NCBI GenBank assembly: GCA_002348535.1
Contig: DEBL01000028.1
Location: 1-21,322 of the forward strand
Reading direction: 5' to 3'
From: Deltaproteobacteria bacterium UBA2957
GTDB taxonomy: Bacteria > Myxococcota_A > UBA796
DNA: 21,322 nucleotides
The position numbers were made by a program, and so were the translations under genes. Position 1 is the first letter of the stretch; every line of letters starts with the position of its first letter. Below are positions 1-7,679 of this stretch, piece by piece. The notes beneath the pieces were generated by a model. That model was not told the DNA's origin, did no database searches, and was given only the letters and a program-made list of their open reading frames with translations.

Positions 1-251
1 TTGTTCGCGCTCCACGGGCCTACCCGGTGTACAGCCGCGGGTACGAACGCCACTTGTCTGCGCTCGTCGAGTTTGTCGCCGAACACAAGAACCTGCATCC
101 GATGGGACGGTATGGAATGTTCAAGTACAACAACTCTGACCACTCCATCCTGACCGCGCTGCTAAGCGTCGAGAACATTTTGGGGGCAAACCACACTGTC
201 TGGGATGTCAACACAGAGACGGAATACCACGAGATTCGGAAACCATCCTGA
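1..251 (+). CDS. FAD-dependent oxidoreductase (amine-oxidase / UDP-galactopyranose-mutase-like), C-terminal fragment
   Basis: This is the last 82 codons of a gene whose start lies before the window; the reading frame is open from base 3 to the TGA at 249-251. The tail carries a YPVYSRGYERHL segment, then GRYGMFKYNNSDHS, then an ALLSVENILG stretch and a VNTETEYHE end. From memory, this order (Tyr-Pro-x-Tyr, GR-x-GM-x-x-YNN-x-DHS, AVENILG, VN-x-x-x-EYHE) is the C-terminus of NAD(P)/FAD-dependent oxidoreductases related to UDP-galactopyranose mutase and often found in polysaccharide clusters. The YNN-x-DHS part normally lines the flavin site. The FAD-binding N-terminus is outside the window, so substrate and exact family are inferred. 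It ends 13 bases before the convergent lipoprotein gene. Confidence 0.75.
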   Translation, partial: VRAPRAYPVYSRGYERHLSALVEFVAEHKNLHPMGRYGMFKYNNSDHSILTALLSVENILGANHTVWDVNTETEYHEIRKPS

Positions 252-264
252 ACCGGTCCTGTGG

Positions 265-849
265 TCAGATCTCGAGGTCAGCGCACCAGATTGGCAGCAC
301 CGTCGGATTGATGGCGACGGCGGCGCCGCCCGCCGGCTCACGAAGCCCCGAAACCGAGGCTTGACCCCACGCAACATCCTCATCGATGTAGTCGACGGTG
401 ATGCTGGCTGAATCGCCGAGTTCTTGATCAGTCCAATAGGTCGGTGCACCGGTCTGTGGCGCCTCTTCCTGCAGCTTCACATCCACGCGATCGGTAGTGT
501 TTTCATAGGTTCCCGCACCGCTAAACGTTTGCATCACCTGCAGAGTGAGCACGTACTGGTGGCTGCGCGCCGAATCGCGCCAAAACGCCCGAAAGTTGGT
601 TGAGCCTCGAAAGTGCTGGCAACTGGACTGGTCGAACGAGAGGGTTCTTCCATCCGAAAGACTGAGAGAGAACGGTGCCGGGTCCGGAGGCATGTCCGCA
701 CGTGAAGCCGGATCGTCGCCGGCTGCATCGTCGCCGTCGGCCGTCGAGGCCGCGGTGTCGCCATGGCCCGAGTCTCTCTGTGCAGTGGCTGCCTCTTTGG
801 TTTCACAGCCCGCCATGAGAATCAGAACGCAGCCAACCTTCATCTTCAT
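265..849 (-). CDS. Small outer-membrane lipoprotein of unknown function
   Basis: A 194-residue protein with a short lipoprotein signal (MKMKVGCVLILMAG then Cys15), i.e. a type II signal peptidase site. Glu at position +2 argues against inner-membrane retention. After the anchor comes an acidic, Ala/Asp/Pro-rich linker (about residues 16-58), then a region rich in Ser, Thr and aromatics that looks beta-sheet rich and has Cys residues near both ends that could form a disulfide. I do not recognise the family. A GAGGTG ribosome-binding site (about 854-859) sits four bases before the ATG, which fixes this start. The gene is divergent from the transporter at 930, with 80 bases between them for both promoters, and convergent to the oxidoreductase fragment. 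Confidence 0.8.
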   Translation of the reverse strand: MKMKVGCVLILMAGCETKEAATAQRDSGHGDTAASTADGDDAAGDDPASRADMPPDPAPFSLSLSDGRTLSFDQSSCQHFRGSTNFRAFWRDSARSHQYVLTLQVMQTFSGAGTYENTTDRVDVKLQEEAPQTGAPTYWTDQELGDSASITVDYIDEDVAWGQASVSGLREPAGGAAVAINPTVLPIWCADLEI

Positions 850-929
850 TTTGCACCTCGTGGTTGTACCGAAACTAAGGGCAGACGTGGGTTCGTGCTA
901 CAACGAGAGCATCCGACGCTGAGGAGTCG

Positions 930-2330
930 ATGCAAACACGCAGACTGATTGCCTTGCTGGCAGGCCCACTGCTTGCGGCACTGGTGGCCACCATGGACAC
1001 TCCGGCAGGCCTCACCCTCGCCGGGCAACGATCGCTTGCAGTTCTCTCGCTGTGCGTGGTGTGGTGGGTGTTTACACCGGTTGGTCTGCCCGTAACCAGC
1101 ATTATGGGTCTGGCGTTGCTGCCGCTGTTGGGTGCCATGCCCGCAGCGGAGGCGTTTTCTCTGTTTGGAAACCAGGCTGTGTTCTTTGTGATCGGCGTGT
1201 TCTTGGTCGCGGCGGTCATGCTTGAAACCGGCCTGAGCTCGCGCATCAGCCTGATCTGTCTCCGACGGCTCGCAAAAGACGAGAACCGTCTATGCAACGC
1301 TGTACTTTTTGTCAGTTGGGGGTTGTGCGCCGTGGTGGTATCCCACGCTGTGGCCGCCCTGATGCTGCCCATTGTGCTTGAGCTGTTGCGCGCTCTGAAC
1401 TTGGGACCGAGGTCCAATACCGCAAAGCGTCTCTTGCTTTCCATGGCATGGGGCACGGTCGCGGGATCCAACCTGAGTCTTCTGTCCAGCGCGCGCGCCA
1501 CTCTGTCGCTCGAACTCTACGGGAGCTACCTTACCGATCACGGCTTGCCGTCTGCACCGATCGGGTTTCTTGAGTACTCCTTGGGTGCCGCCCCCGTATC
1601 GCTAGCCAGCGTCTTCATCGCTGCAGTCGTACTTCGGTGGTCATTTCCTCCCGAAGGCATTGACCTGCGCCCTGCAATGGACCAACTCAATGAACGCGTG
1701 CAGTCGATGGGTCCCGTCTCTGGACGAGAGATGACCACGCTGGGCGTCATTGCGGCGATGATTCTGTGCGTGATTGTGTACGGCCGCGAGCACGGAATGG
1801 GAACGGTGGCGCTGCTGTTCAGCGCAATCCTATTTAGCCTGCAGACCCTGAAGTGGGAGGATGCAGAGCGCTACGTGAACTGGGGCGTCGCACTGATGTA
1901 TGGCGGCGCCATCGCAATCGGATCCGCTCTGCACAGTTCAGGTGCCACCACATGGCTGATCGATGCAATGATGCCAGCCGGTGACCTGCCGCCGGGAATG
2001 ACGCTCGCAGCAACAGCAGCCCTGACTGCAGGCATGACGGAACTCGTCAGCAACTCGGCAGTGATCGCACTGTTGATGCCCGTCATCTTGCCGATCGCCG
2101 AGCAGGTATCTCTCGACCCCCGCGTATTCGCTTGGGCCGCGCCCATCAGCGCGGGGCTCGCCTTCGTGTTGCCAACATCCACACCGGCATTGGCAATGGT
2201 ATTTGGCACCGGCCACCTTCGGATTCGCCATGCGATCCCCGGCCTCTTCATCACGGTGTTTTCACTCGCCGCTTTTCTTCTTGCCGTCCATTTTGTCTGG
2301 CCTCTGCTCGGTCTACCGGTGACTTCATGA
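930..2330 (+). CDS. DASS/SLC13-family anion (sulfate/dicarboxylate) transporter, atypical first SNT motif
   Basis: A 466-residue inner-membrane protein with about a dozen hydrophobic segments and the two-fold repeat of the divalent anion:sodium symporter family. The second signature is clear at residues 371-390 (ELVSNSAVIALLMP), followed by LPTSTPALAMVFGTG near the C-terminus. The equivalent place in the first repeat reads SHA (138-140) before VAALMLP, where family members usually have SNT; the GTP-PN-type loop is replaced by AGSNLSLL. Family members import sulfate or C4/C6 dicarboxylates with Na+. The substrate cannot be read from sequence, and the altered first motif makes coupling ion and stoichiometry uncertain. 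GAGGAG at 921-926 precedes the ATG by only three bases. Its stop overlaps the next gene's start (ATGA), so the stress-protein partner is probably co-translated. Confidence 0.85.
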   Translation: MQTRRLIALLAGPLLAALVATMDTPAGLTLAGQRSLAVLSLCVVWWVFTPVGLPVTSIMGLALLPLLGAMPAAEAFSLFGNQAVFFVIGVFLVAAVMLETGLSSRISLICLRRLAKDENRLCNAVLFVSWGLCAVVVSHAVAALMLPIVLELLRALNLGPRSNTAKRLLLSMAWGTVAGSNLSLLSSARATLSLELYGSYLTDHGLPSAPIGFLEYSLGAAPVSLASVFIAAVVLRWSFPPEGIDLRPAMDQLNERVQSMGPVSGREMTTLGVIAAMILCVIVYGREHGMGTVALLFSAILFSLQTLKWEDAERYVNWGVALMYGGAIAIGSALHSSGATTWLIDAMMPAGDLPPGMTLAATAALTAGMTELVSNSAVIALLMPVILPIAEQVSLDPRVFAWAAPISAGLAFVLPTSTPALAMVFGTGHLRIRHAIPGLFITVFSLAAFLLAVHFVWPLLGLPVTS

Positions 2331-2830
2331 CAGAAATCCGCATCCTGTTGGCCGTATCCACGAGCCGGTATTCCCAGCACCTCGTCGACCTCGCGATGAC
2401 GGAGGCGAGCCGGCTCTCCGCATCTGGAGCGGTGTGTATCGATGTACTGTACGTGCTCGAGGAAGAAGATCTGGAGCACATCAGCAAGCGCGTGGGGGAC
2501 CAAGGTTTCTTGGGCCTCTCGACAACGGCGGATGTCATGAGCACTTTAGGAGCTGAACATCACCGCATGGCGCTGCTGAGAATTGAAGAAGTCAAGGCTG
2601 CCGCTGCCGAACAGGATTGTGACGTATCGGTGAAGGAGGTGACCGGCCGATTCGTGGAAAGTGTTCTCACCCAAGCCGGGGAAGCCCAATATGAAACGAT
2701 TCTGATTACCCGCGCCGACCGGCCATTCGTGAGCCGCATCCTCTTCGGCTCGGAAGCCGATCGGGTCGCACGCATGGTTAAAAAGGAAGGGCTTGGCCAC
2801 GTCATTATCGACGAAGAAGACGTATCCTAA
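2327..2830 (+). CDS. UspA-like universal stress protein coupled to the transporter
   Basis: A 167-residue cytosolic protein. The start is the ATG inside the ATGA overlap with the transporter stop; the frame stays open further upstream inside the transporter but that part is not family-like. The N-terminus (RILLAVSTSRYSQHLVDLA) fits beta-strand 1 and helix 1 of the Usp fold, and the C-terminal part (SRILFGSEADRVARM, then HVIIDEE) fits the last helix and strand. The usual ATP loop G-x2-G-x9-G-S/T is only partly present: the two leading glycines are Asp/Pro-like here while FGS remains, so nucleotide binding is doubtful. Usp domains are often fused to or encoded beside transporters, so a role in controlling the DASS transporter is a fair inference. 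It ends with a four-base tail-to-tail overlap with the next gene. Confidence 0.75.
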   Translation: MTEIRILLAVSTSRYSQHLVDLAMTEASRLSASGAVCIDVLYVLEEEDLEHISKRVGDQGFLGLSTTADVMSTLGAEHHRMALLRIEEVKAAAAEQDCDVSVKEVTGRFVESVLTQAGEAQYETILITRADRPFVSRILFGSEADRVARMVKKEGLGHVIIDEEDVS

Positions 2831-3261
2831 GCCGCACCCTTCACGTCAATTGGGTTTCGGACTTTCTTGAATCCCGCCCGCTGTTTGTACAGCGCAGCAA
2901 GTTCACCTTCGAGTCGATTCCGCTGCAGAACCAAGTCGAACAGTTGTTGCTGGAGCTCACCCCAGTGAGTTTCTACCTGTTCGAGTGCCGGCCGAATCGT
3001 CGCCGCACTGACCAGCATGCACGCCACGCCATACCACAGCCCGTAGCCCTGCCAACCCGCGTAAAACACCCCCGTGAACAGCAGCCCTGCGACCGCAGTT
3101 GGCATACCAATGAGCATCGCAAGCGCACGACGAAAGGCCTGCCCGTGCTCGATTCTCGACGCAATTCTCAGCCCACGCTCATGCACGCCGATGCTGCGCT
3201 CTACACTGCGCAGTCGCATCTCCCGGCGCTCGATTGTGCTGTTGATGAGTGCCAAACCCAT
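2827..3261 (-). CDS. Two-helix membrane protein flanked by coiled coils, unknown function
   Basis: A 144-residue protein that I do not recognise. About 45 N-terminal residues are charged and helical (RREMRLRSVERS), followed by two adjacent hydrophobic helices at roughly 47-69 and 71-90. A charged C-terminal helix of about 40 residues with heptad-like Leu spacing follows (QQQLFDLVLQRNRLEGELAA). The most likely topology is both long helices in the cytoplasm with a short periplasmic turn. A GGGGGT stretch lies about five bases before the ATG. It sits 72 bases downstream of the flavoprotein gene on the same strand and may share its transcript. Open frame, membrane pattern and lack of an alternative support a real gene; the function is unknown. 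Confidence 0.7.
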   Translation of the reverse strand: MGLALINSTIERREMRLRSVERSIGVHERGLRIASRIEHGQAFRRALAMLIGMPTAVAGLLFTGVFYAGWQGYGLWYGVACMLVSAATIRPALEQVETHWGELQQQLFDLVLQRNRLEGELAALYKQRAGFKKVRNPIDVKGAA

Positions 3262-3333
3262 CGAGACCCCCGTGGAAGTCTCCCCGTTTCCCTGTTCTTA
3301 ATGTAGCAGCTTCGTGGACGAATTGTCGAGCCG

Positions 3334-4764
3334 TTAGTCCGGTTTAGCGATCATTGTTCCGCGTCCGAGGATCCAATTTGGGTCGAGGTGTCGCTTTAGG
3401 GCTTGGAACTGCTCAACGACTTCGCAGCCCACCATCTCGGCAAGCAATGCTCGCTTGATCTTACCGATCCCATGCTCCGCCGATACCGTTCCGCCCAGCC
3501 GAACCGCCTCGCGGGCGAGTTGCACATACGCCTCGCGCGCAGTGGCGAGTTCCGTGGCGTCGCGGGGCAACAAGTTCAAGTGGAGGTGGTTATCGCCGAT
3601 GTGCCCAAAGCAAACCTTGGGCAGTTCCACAGCCTGATACGCGTTCATCATGGTCAACAGCGCTTCGTCGGGCACCGCAAAGTCAGTCCCGACTTTCGGC
3701 ATCCCATTGGCGACCACAGTCTCGTTCACCGCAGCAGGAATCGCGTGTCGAACCGAATGAAGCCGACGACGGCCCGCTTCATCGTCCGCAACAATGGTGT
3801 CGTCTGCGAGCGCACCCGACTCCACGATGGCCTCCCACCAACCATCCACTGGCGGATCGCCGTCGTGTTCAATCTCGATGAACAACGCGGTGCGGGCTGC
3901 TGGAGGCAGATCGGGTATTCGAGACGCGGCCAGCTGCAGTGCATTCGCATCGAAAAACTCAATGGCGGTGGGGTTGAGTGCTCCGGGTGCTGCCGGTTGC
4001 CCCAGTCGAGCCGCACCGCGACGAACCTGATTCACAAATTCGACCGCTTCAGCCTCATTGGGAAAGAATACAATCAGACCCAAAACGTCCACGGGCGCTT
4101 CAATCAGATTCAACCTTGCTCGCGTGATGACGCCCAAGGCGCCCTCTGACCCGATGACGAGGTCGAGGGCATTGTCTGCCGGAAAAAATCCGGCTGCCGT
4201 CTTCACCTCAGGCTCCTTCCATCCGACCTGTGGCCATCCCGAGGGAATGGGTGTGTCCCGGTCAACCCAGATCACCTCGCCGTTCGGCAACACCCATTCC
4301 ACGGCCTTGACCCAGGCCCGTGTGGGCCCGTACCGAAAACTCCGAGCCCCTGACGCATTGCAGGCGATGGCTGCGCCAACAGAGCATTCATGGCGCGATG
4401 TGGGATCGGGCGGGAAGTACAGACCATCATGCTGAATCTCTGCTTGGTGGGCACCCAAAATTACGCCGCCGTCGACATCATCGGGTGCGTGCACCGTGTT
4501 GAGCTTTTCCATCGACAACAGCCAGCCCCCTTCGGGAACTGGGCCGCCCGTTGTCGAGGTTCGCTGGGCGGTCACCGTGAGCGGAATGGCGTGATGCTGG
4601 CAGTGAGCCACCACTGCTGCTACTTCTTTTGTGGACTGGGGGAGCACCAACCGCTCGGCGTGGCCTCGAGTGTTGGAGGCATCGGTGAGATACCCCTCGA
4701 TCACATCGGCATCCTCTGTATTCAGCACGTCTCGCATGTGACGCTGTATTCCATCTTCGTGCAT
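3334..4764 (-). CDS. FAD-binding oxidoreductase of the GlcD / D-2-hydroxyacid dehydrogenase type
   Basis: A flavoprotein of about 476 residues in the VAO/PCMH superfamily, typically oxidising a D-2-hydroxy acid (D-lactate, glycolate, D-2-hydroxyglutarate). The FAD loop is TAQRTSTTGGPVPEGG, the variant Arg-Thr form rather than the common GGGT-G form. It is followed by CNASGARSFRYGPTRAW and DLVIGSEGALGVITRARL. The C-terminal domain keeps the metal/substrate motif GHIGDNHLHLNL and SAEHGIGKIKR, both typical of D-lactate and D-2-hydroxyglutarate dehydrogenases. No Fe-S domain is fused, so a separate electron acceptor is likely. The frame opens with TTG at 4788, but the ATG at 4764 is preferred because family homology begins near MRDVLNTEDADV; neither has a good ribosome site. 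It is divergent from the sigma-factor gene. Confidence 0.88.
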   Translation of the reverse strand: MHEDGIQRHMRDVLNTEDADVIEGYLTDASNTRGHAERLVLPQSTKEVAAVVAHCQHHAIPLTVTAQRTSTTGGPVPEGGWLLSMEKLNTVHAPDDVDGGVILGAHQAEIQHDGLYFPPDPTSRHECSVGAAIACNASGARSFRYGPTRAWVKAVEWVLPNGEVIWVDRDTPIPSGWPQVGWKEPEVKTAAGFFPADNALDLVIGSEGALGVITRARLNLIEAPVDVLGLIVFFPNEAEAVEFVNQVRRGAARLGQPAAPGALNPTAIEFFDANALQLAASRIPDLPPAARTALFIEIEHDGDPPVDGWWEAIVESGALADDTIVADDEAGRRRLHSVRHAIPAAVNETVVANGMPKVGTDFAVPDEALLTMMNAYQAVELPKVCFGHIGDNHLHLNLLPRDATELATAREAYVQLAREAVRLGGTVSAEHGIGKIKRALLAEMVGCEVVEQFQALKRHLDPNWILGRGTMIAKPD

Positions 4765-4831
4765 GGGGGTATCAAATGCGCCCAGCAAGTGTAAGACTGT
4801 GGTGTCATGTCCGTTGCGGAGGTGGGTGAAC

Positions 4832-4837
4832 AGGAGG
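4832..4837 (+). promoter_or_regulatory. Ribosome-binding site setting the TTG start of the sigma factor
   Basis: A perfect AGGAGG lies six bases before the TTG at 4844. The open frame extends back to 4763 with an ATG, but that longer version lacks a comparable site, would run against the divergent flavoprotein gene and adds a non-family N-terminus. The short start is therefore preferred. Confidence 0.7.
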
Positions 4838-4843
4838 CGCCCT

Positions 4844-5428
4844 TTGAGTCTGAATCAATCGGTGGACCTGCCTCCCCTTGAGGAGGAACAACGGGTCGTT
4901 GAACGGCTAAAGTCCGGCGATCGAACCGCGGCAGGCGTCCTGTTTACGTGGTTCGCCGATGGACTGTACCGGCGTGCGATTCTTCCACGCCTGCCCGTTC
5001 CCGAACTGGCTGAAGATGTTCTGAAAGACACGTTTCGAATCGCCCTTGAACGCATCGAGACGTTCAATCACCACGATCGGAGCATCTTCTTTTGGCTCCG
5101 GCGAATTGCCATCAACCGGGCGATTGACGTGCACCGAGCACGCAAACGAGACCGAAAACCCCTCGACCACCATGCCGCAACCATTGAACGCACCATGTCC
5201 ACCCCACCACCTCAACCCGACCGCGCTCCGGAAATCGAAGACACTCGCATCGCCGTCAACGACGCACTCGACCAACTCAATCCCCGCTACGCACAAGCAC
5301 TTCGTCTGCGTTTACTGGATGATCATGACCGCGAAGACTGTGCGGAGCAAATGGGCGTCAGCGTCGGTAACTTTGATGTCATCCTGCATCGGGCGGCCAA
5401 GGCTTTTCGAAAGGTGTATCCGCCATGA
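4844..5428 (+). CDS. ECF-like sigma-70 family RNA polymerase sigma factor
   Basis: A 194-residue protein with a sigma region 2-like helical domain at about residues 22-100 (DGLYRRAIL, AEDVLKDTFRIALERI, FFWLRRIAINRAIDVHRARKR). The segment ending in INRAIDVHRARKR matches the region 2.3/2.4 pattern for promoter melting and -10 recognition. A Pro-rich linker follows, then a region 4-like helix-turn-helix at about 137-190 (LDQLNPRYAQALRLRL, then CAEQMGVSVGNFDVILHRA), which would bind the -35 element. No region 1 or 3 is seen, as expected for ECF sigmas. Its stop overlaps the next gene by four bases (ATGA), the usual arrangement for a sigma factor and its regulator. The region 4 helix is somewhat degenerate, but the assignment is secure at family level. 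Confidence 0.85.
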   Translation: MSLNQSVDLPPLEEEQRVVERLKSGDRTAAGVLFTWFADGLYRRAILPRLPVPELAEDVLKDTFRIALERIETFNHHDRSIFFWLRRIAINRAIDVHRARKRDRKPLDHHAATIERTMSTPPPQPDRAPEIEDTRIAVNDALDQLNPRYAQALRLRLLDDHDREDCAEQMGVSVGNFDVILHRAAKAFRKVYPP

Positions 5429-6822
5429 GTGAGTCCATCGAAGCTGCCGCCTTGGCGAATTGGCTGGAGTCGCCCGAACGGGGTCGGATTCCCGAGGGCA
5501 TACCTGCGGATGTAGCGGAAGCCATCGTCGCTTTGCGACCCGAACTAGCGCCCCCGTTCTCCGCAGCAATTGAAGACATCCTCGCCACACTGACCGATGG
5601 ACCGCTGGTCGACCCGGCCGTGGCGAAGGCCCTCCGAACATGGTTGGCTGCAGGACCCGGGGCGGAGCCCCCTCCGACGCTCCCCGTTGGGGTTGTCGAG
5701 GCGGCCTATGCCCTGCGACCGGAACTGGCGCCATCCCACAGCCTAAACATTGACGACATCCTCGATGCAGTCGAGCAAGGACCGCTCTCCGCTCAACCCG
5801 CGACCTCGCTTCGGACACCCAACCCTGCGACCGACACGGAACCCATCCAAAGTGTGGCAAGAATAGCCATGTTGAGCACTCGAAGGCGGTGGTGGACGGG
5901 GACAGCCGTGACCGCCACCGCCGTCGCAGCGACTGCGTTGCTCGTGGTGGCACCCGTGACCGAAGAGGCCACAATGAGCCCGCACATTTTCACAGACAAT
6001 AAAAGCGCTCAAGCGGAGTCCATCACCCGCGTTGAGCCGTCGGTGTCTCTGTTGCAGGATCATCGAGAGTCGCTCACGCTGAAACCCAATGCAATAAAAA
6101 ATGACGTCGAACCCAAACCGACATCAGCATCGCGCGCGGATCGGCCATCGCCGACCATCGCCGACCGCCAACGCGCTCGGGGTGGGTCTGTTTCCACCGC
6201 GGAGCGCGTGCCTCCCCCTTCACGGAAACCAACTGCAGCACGCTCTGCACCCAAGGTCATGCGCGCAGTTCCAATGGATGACGGAGTCGCGGTCACAGAA
6301 AGCACACCCATCGAGGACGCAAACTCCGACCAAATAAACCCCGAGATCAATGACCTCCTCGATGCAACCGCGCCAGCCCCCATGCACGGCATGGTGGACC
6401 GCGAAGAGGGCCCGTCAGCCGAGGCGCCCCCCGCGTCATCCGAACAGGCAACTCGCCTCGACCTTGAGGTAACCGGCATCCCTGCGGGCTTCGCCCGAAG
6501 CGAAGGCGTCGAATCACGGTCCGCGGCCGACGGAGCAGTCATGCCATCCGCTGAATCAGGCAACGCAACAAGGAGTGGTCAATCGAGGCGAGGAGACTCC
6601 ACCGCCACCGGTGCTGTTGAGCGCGGACGAAAGCTTCTGGAGGCTGGACGACTTAAAGATGCGTTGAGCGCAGTCGAGAATGGGCTGGGAGGCCCGTCCA
6701 TCGATCCGATCACGGCCGCTCGGTTGTGGCGCCTGAAGGCCCAGATCTTAACCAAGCTCGGTCGTGAAACAGAAGCGCAACAAGCGAGGAAGAAGGCCGC
6801 AACCATCGATCCGCTGCGATAA
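5425..6822 (+). CDS. Membrane-anchored protein with duplicated N-terminal module and TPR-like end; candidate anti-sigma/sigma partner
   Basis: A 465-residue protein made of distinct parts. Residues about 8-62 and 68-122 are two copies of one module, each running WL..., a Pro/Gly turn, then ALRPELAP, I(E/D)DIL and GPL. One transmembrane helix follows at about 157-178 after an Arg-rich stop (STRRRWW), so the repeats are cytoplasmic and the rest periplasmic. Residues 180-390 are low-complexity and rich in Pro, Ser, Ala and Arg. Residues 395-465 form two helical pairs of TPR type (GRKLLEAGRLKDALSAVE and RLWRLKAQILTKLGRETEA). ATGA overlap with the sigma gene and a single membrane helix suggest an anti-sigma or signal-transfer role, but no zinc-binding ZAS motif is present. 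The function is an inference. Confidence 0.7.
   Translation: MSESIEAAALANWLESPERGRIPEGIPADVAEAIVALRPELAPPFSAAIEDILATLTDGPLVDPAVAKALRTWLAAGPGAEPPPTLPVGVVEAAYALRPELAPSHSLNIDDILDAVEQGPLSAQPATSLRTPNPATDTEPIQSVARIAMLSTRRRWWTGTAVTATAVAATALLVVAPVTEEATMSPHIFTDNKSAQAESITRVEPSVSLLQDHRESLTLKPNAIKNDVEPKPTSASRADRPSPTIADRQRARGGSVSTAERVPPPSRKPTAARSAPKVMRAVPMDDGVAVTESTPIEDANSDQINPEINDLLDATAPAPMHGMVDREEGPSAEAPPASSEQATRLDLEVTGIPAGFARSEGVESRSAADGAVMPSAESGNATRSGQSRRGDSTATGAVERGRKLLEAGRLKDALSAVENGLGGPSIDPITAARLWRLKAQILTKLGRETEAQQARKKAATIDPLR
5446..5790 (+). repeat. Internal tandem duplication encoding two ~55-residue modules
   Basis: Codons 8-62 (5446-5610) and 68-122 (5626-5790) encode related modules. Both contain WL at the front, ALRPELAP in the middle, an I-D/E-DIL helix and a terminal GPL. 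The DNA copies have diverged, so the duplication is old and kept at protein level. Confidence 0.75.
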
Positions 6823-6830
6823 CAGGCCTC

Positions 6831-7679
6831 ATGGCTTTTTCTCCCGCCATCGCGAACGCCATCGCCGCGCTGTGTCTGAGCGACGAGTCCCGCTCTCGTA
6901 CGGCATCGTTGTCCTTTCAGGATGCTGGCCACGGGTACGATGCATTCGGCATGCACCCCAGCTATGTGGCGCTTGGTGAAGTCCTGGTGAGCCCCCTGTA
7001 CGACCGATATTTTCGGGTTCAGAGTCATGGACACGAGAACCTTCCATCCGCCGGCCCTGCGATCATCGCCGGCAACCATTCGGGAAACCTGCCCATCGAC
7101 GGAATGATGGTATGGCTCGATGTGCTCAGGCACTCATCACCGCCGCGTGTGGCGCGTCCGATTGCGGATCACTTTGTGCCATCCCTGCCATACCTTGGGA
7201 CGCTGTTCGCCCGGGGTGGAATGGTCGGAGGGTCTCGTGGAAATGCACGCACACTCTTGGACTCCGGCGAAATGCTAATGATCTTTCCAGAAGGCGTTCC
7301 CGGTATCGTCAAGCCATGGTCAGAGCGGTATCAACTGCAGCACTTTCGCGAGGGGCACGCCGAACTGGCAATTCGTCACCGCGCCCCAATCGTGCCAGTG
7401 GGCATCGTGGGCGGCGAAGAGCAACTCCCAGCCTTGTTCTCAAGCCGACGCCTCGGGAAGCTTGTCGGCGTGCCTATTTTACCCATCCCTGCTGTTCCTG
7501 TTCCCCTTCCGGTTCGATACCACCTGCACTACGGTGAACCCATTCCGGTTCATGAAGAGTTTACGCCCGACCAAGCTGACGATCCCGCGGTCGTTCGGGA
7601 GACAGCAGACCGGGTGAAGACTGCAGTCGAAGGACTCATTCGTCGCGGACTCGACAAACGAAACGGGGTGTTCGAGTGA
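6831..7679 (+). CDS. PlsC-type lysophospholipid/glycerolipid acyltransferase
   Basis: A 282-residue member of the phosphate acyltransferase superfamily, which moves an acyl chain from a thioester donor to a lysophospholipid or similar acceptor on the inner membrane. The first motif reads GNHSGNLPIDG (residues 81-91): the His is followed by an Asp seven residues later, the longer spacing of the NHSG-x-LPxDG subgroup rather than the classical HX4D. The acceptor motif FPEGVPG is at 152-158 and the last block PIVPVGI at 186-192. No long transmembrane helix is obvious, so membrane attachment is probably peripheral. It starts eight bases after the preceding stop and overlaps the next start by GTGA. 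The acceptor lipid cannot be read from sequence. Confidence 0.85.
   Translation: MAFSPAIANAIAALCLSDESRSRTASLSFQDAGHGYDAFGMHPSYVALGEVLVSPLYDRYFRVQSHGHENLPSAGPAIIAGNHSGNLPIDGMMVWLDVLRHSSPPRVARPIADHFVPSLPYLGTLFARGGMVGGSRGNARTLLDSGEMLMIFPEGVPGIVKPWSERYQLQHFREGHAELAIRHRAPIVPVGIVGGEEQLPALFSSRRLGKLVGVPILPIPAVPVPLPVRYHLHYGEPIPVHEEFTPDQADDPAVVRETADRVKTAVEGLIRRGLDKRNGVFE

Noticed and set aside
875..1501. 208-codon minus-strand open frame
   Set aside because: It lies opposite the clear membrane transporter gene and its product has no family pattern.
1871..2503. 210-codon minus-strand open frame
   Set aside because: It overlaps the transporter and UspA-like genes, both with recognisable motifs; the product shows none.
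3403..4149. 248-codon plus-strand open frame
   Set aside because: Antisense to the flavoprotein, which has conserved FAD and metal motifs over the same stretch.
4763..4843. Upstream extension of the sigma factor from the ATG at 4763
   Set aside because: No ribosome site, non-family residues, and collision with the divergent gene; AGGAGG before the TTG at 4844 is decisive.
5312..5974. 220-codon minus-strand open frame rich in Arg and Pro
   Set aside because: Antisense to the sigma gene and its partner; composition is typical of a GC-rich shadow frame.
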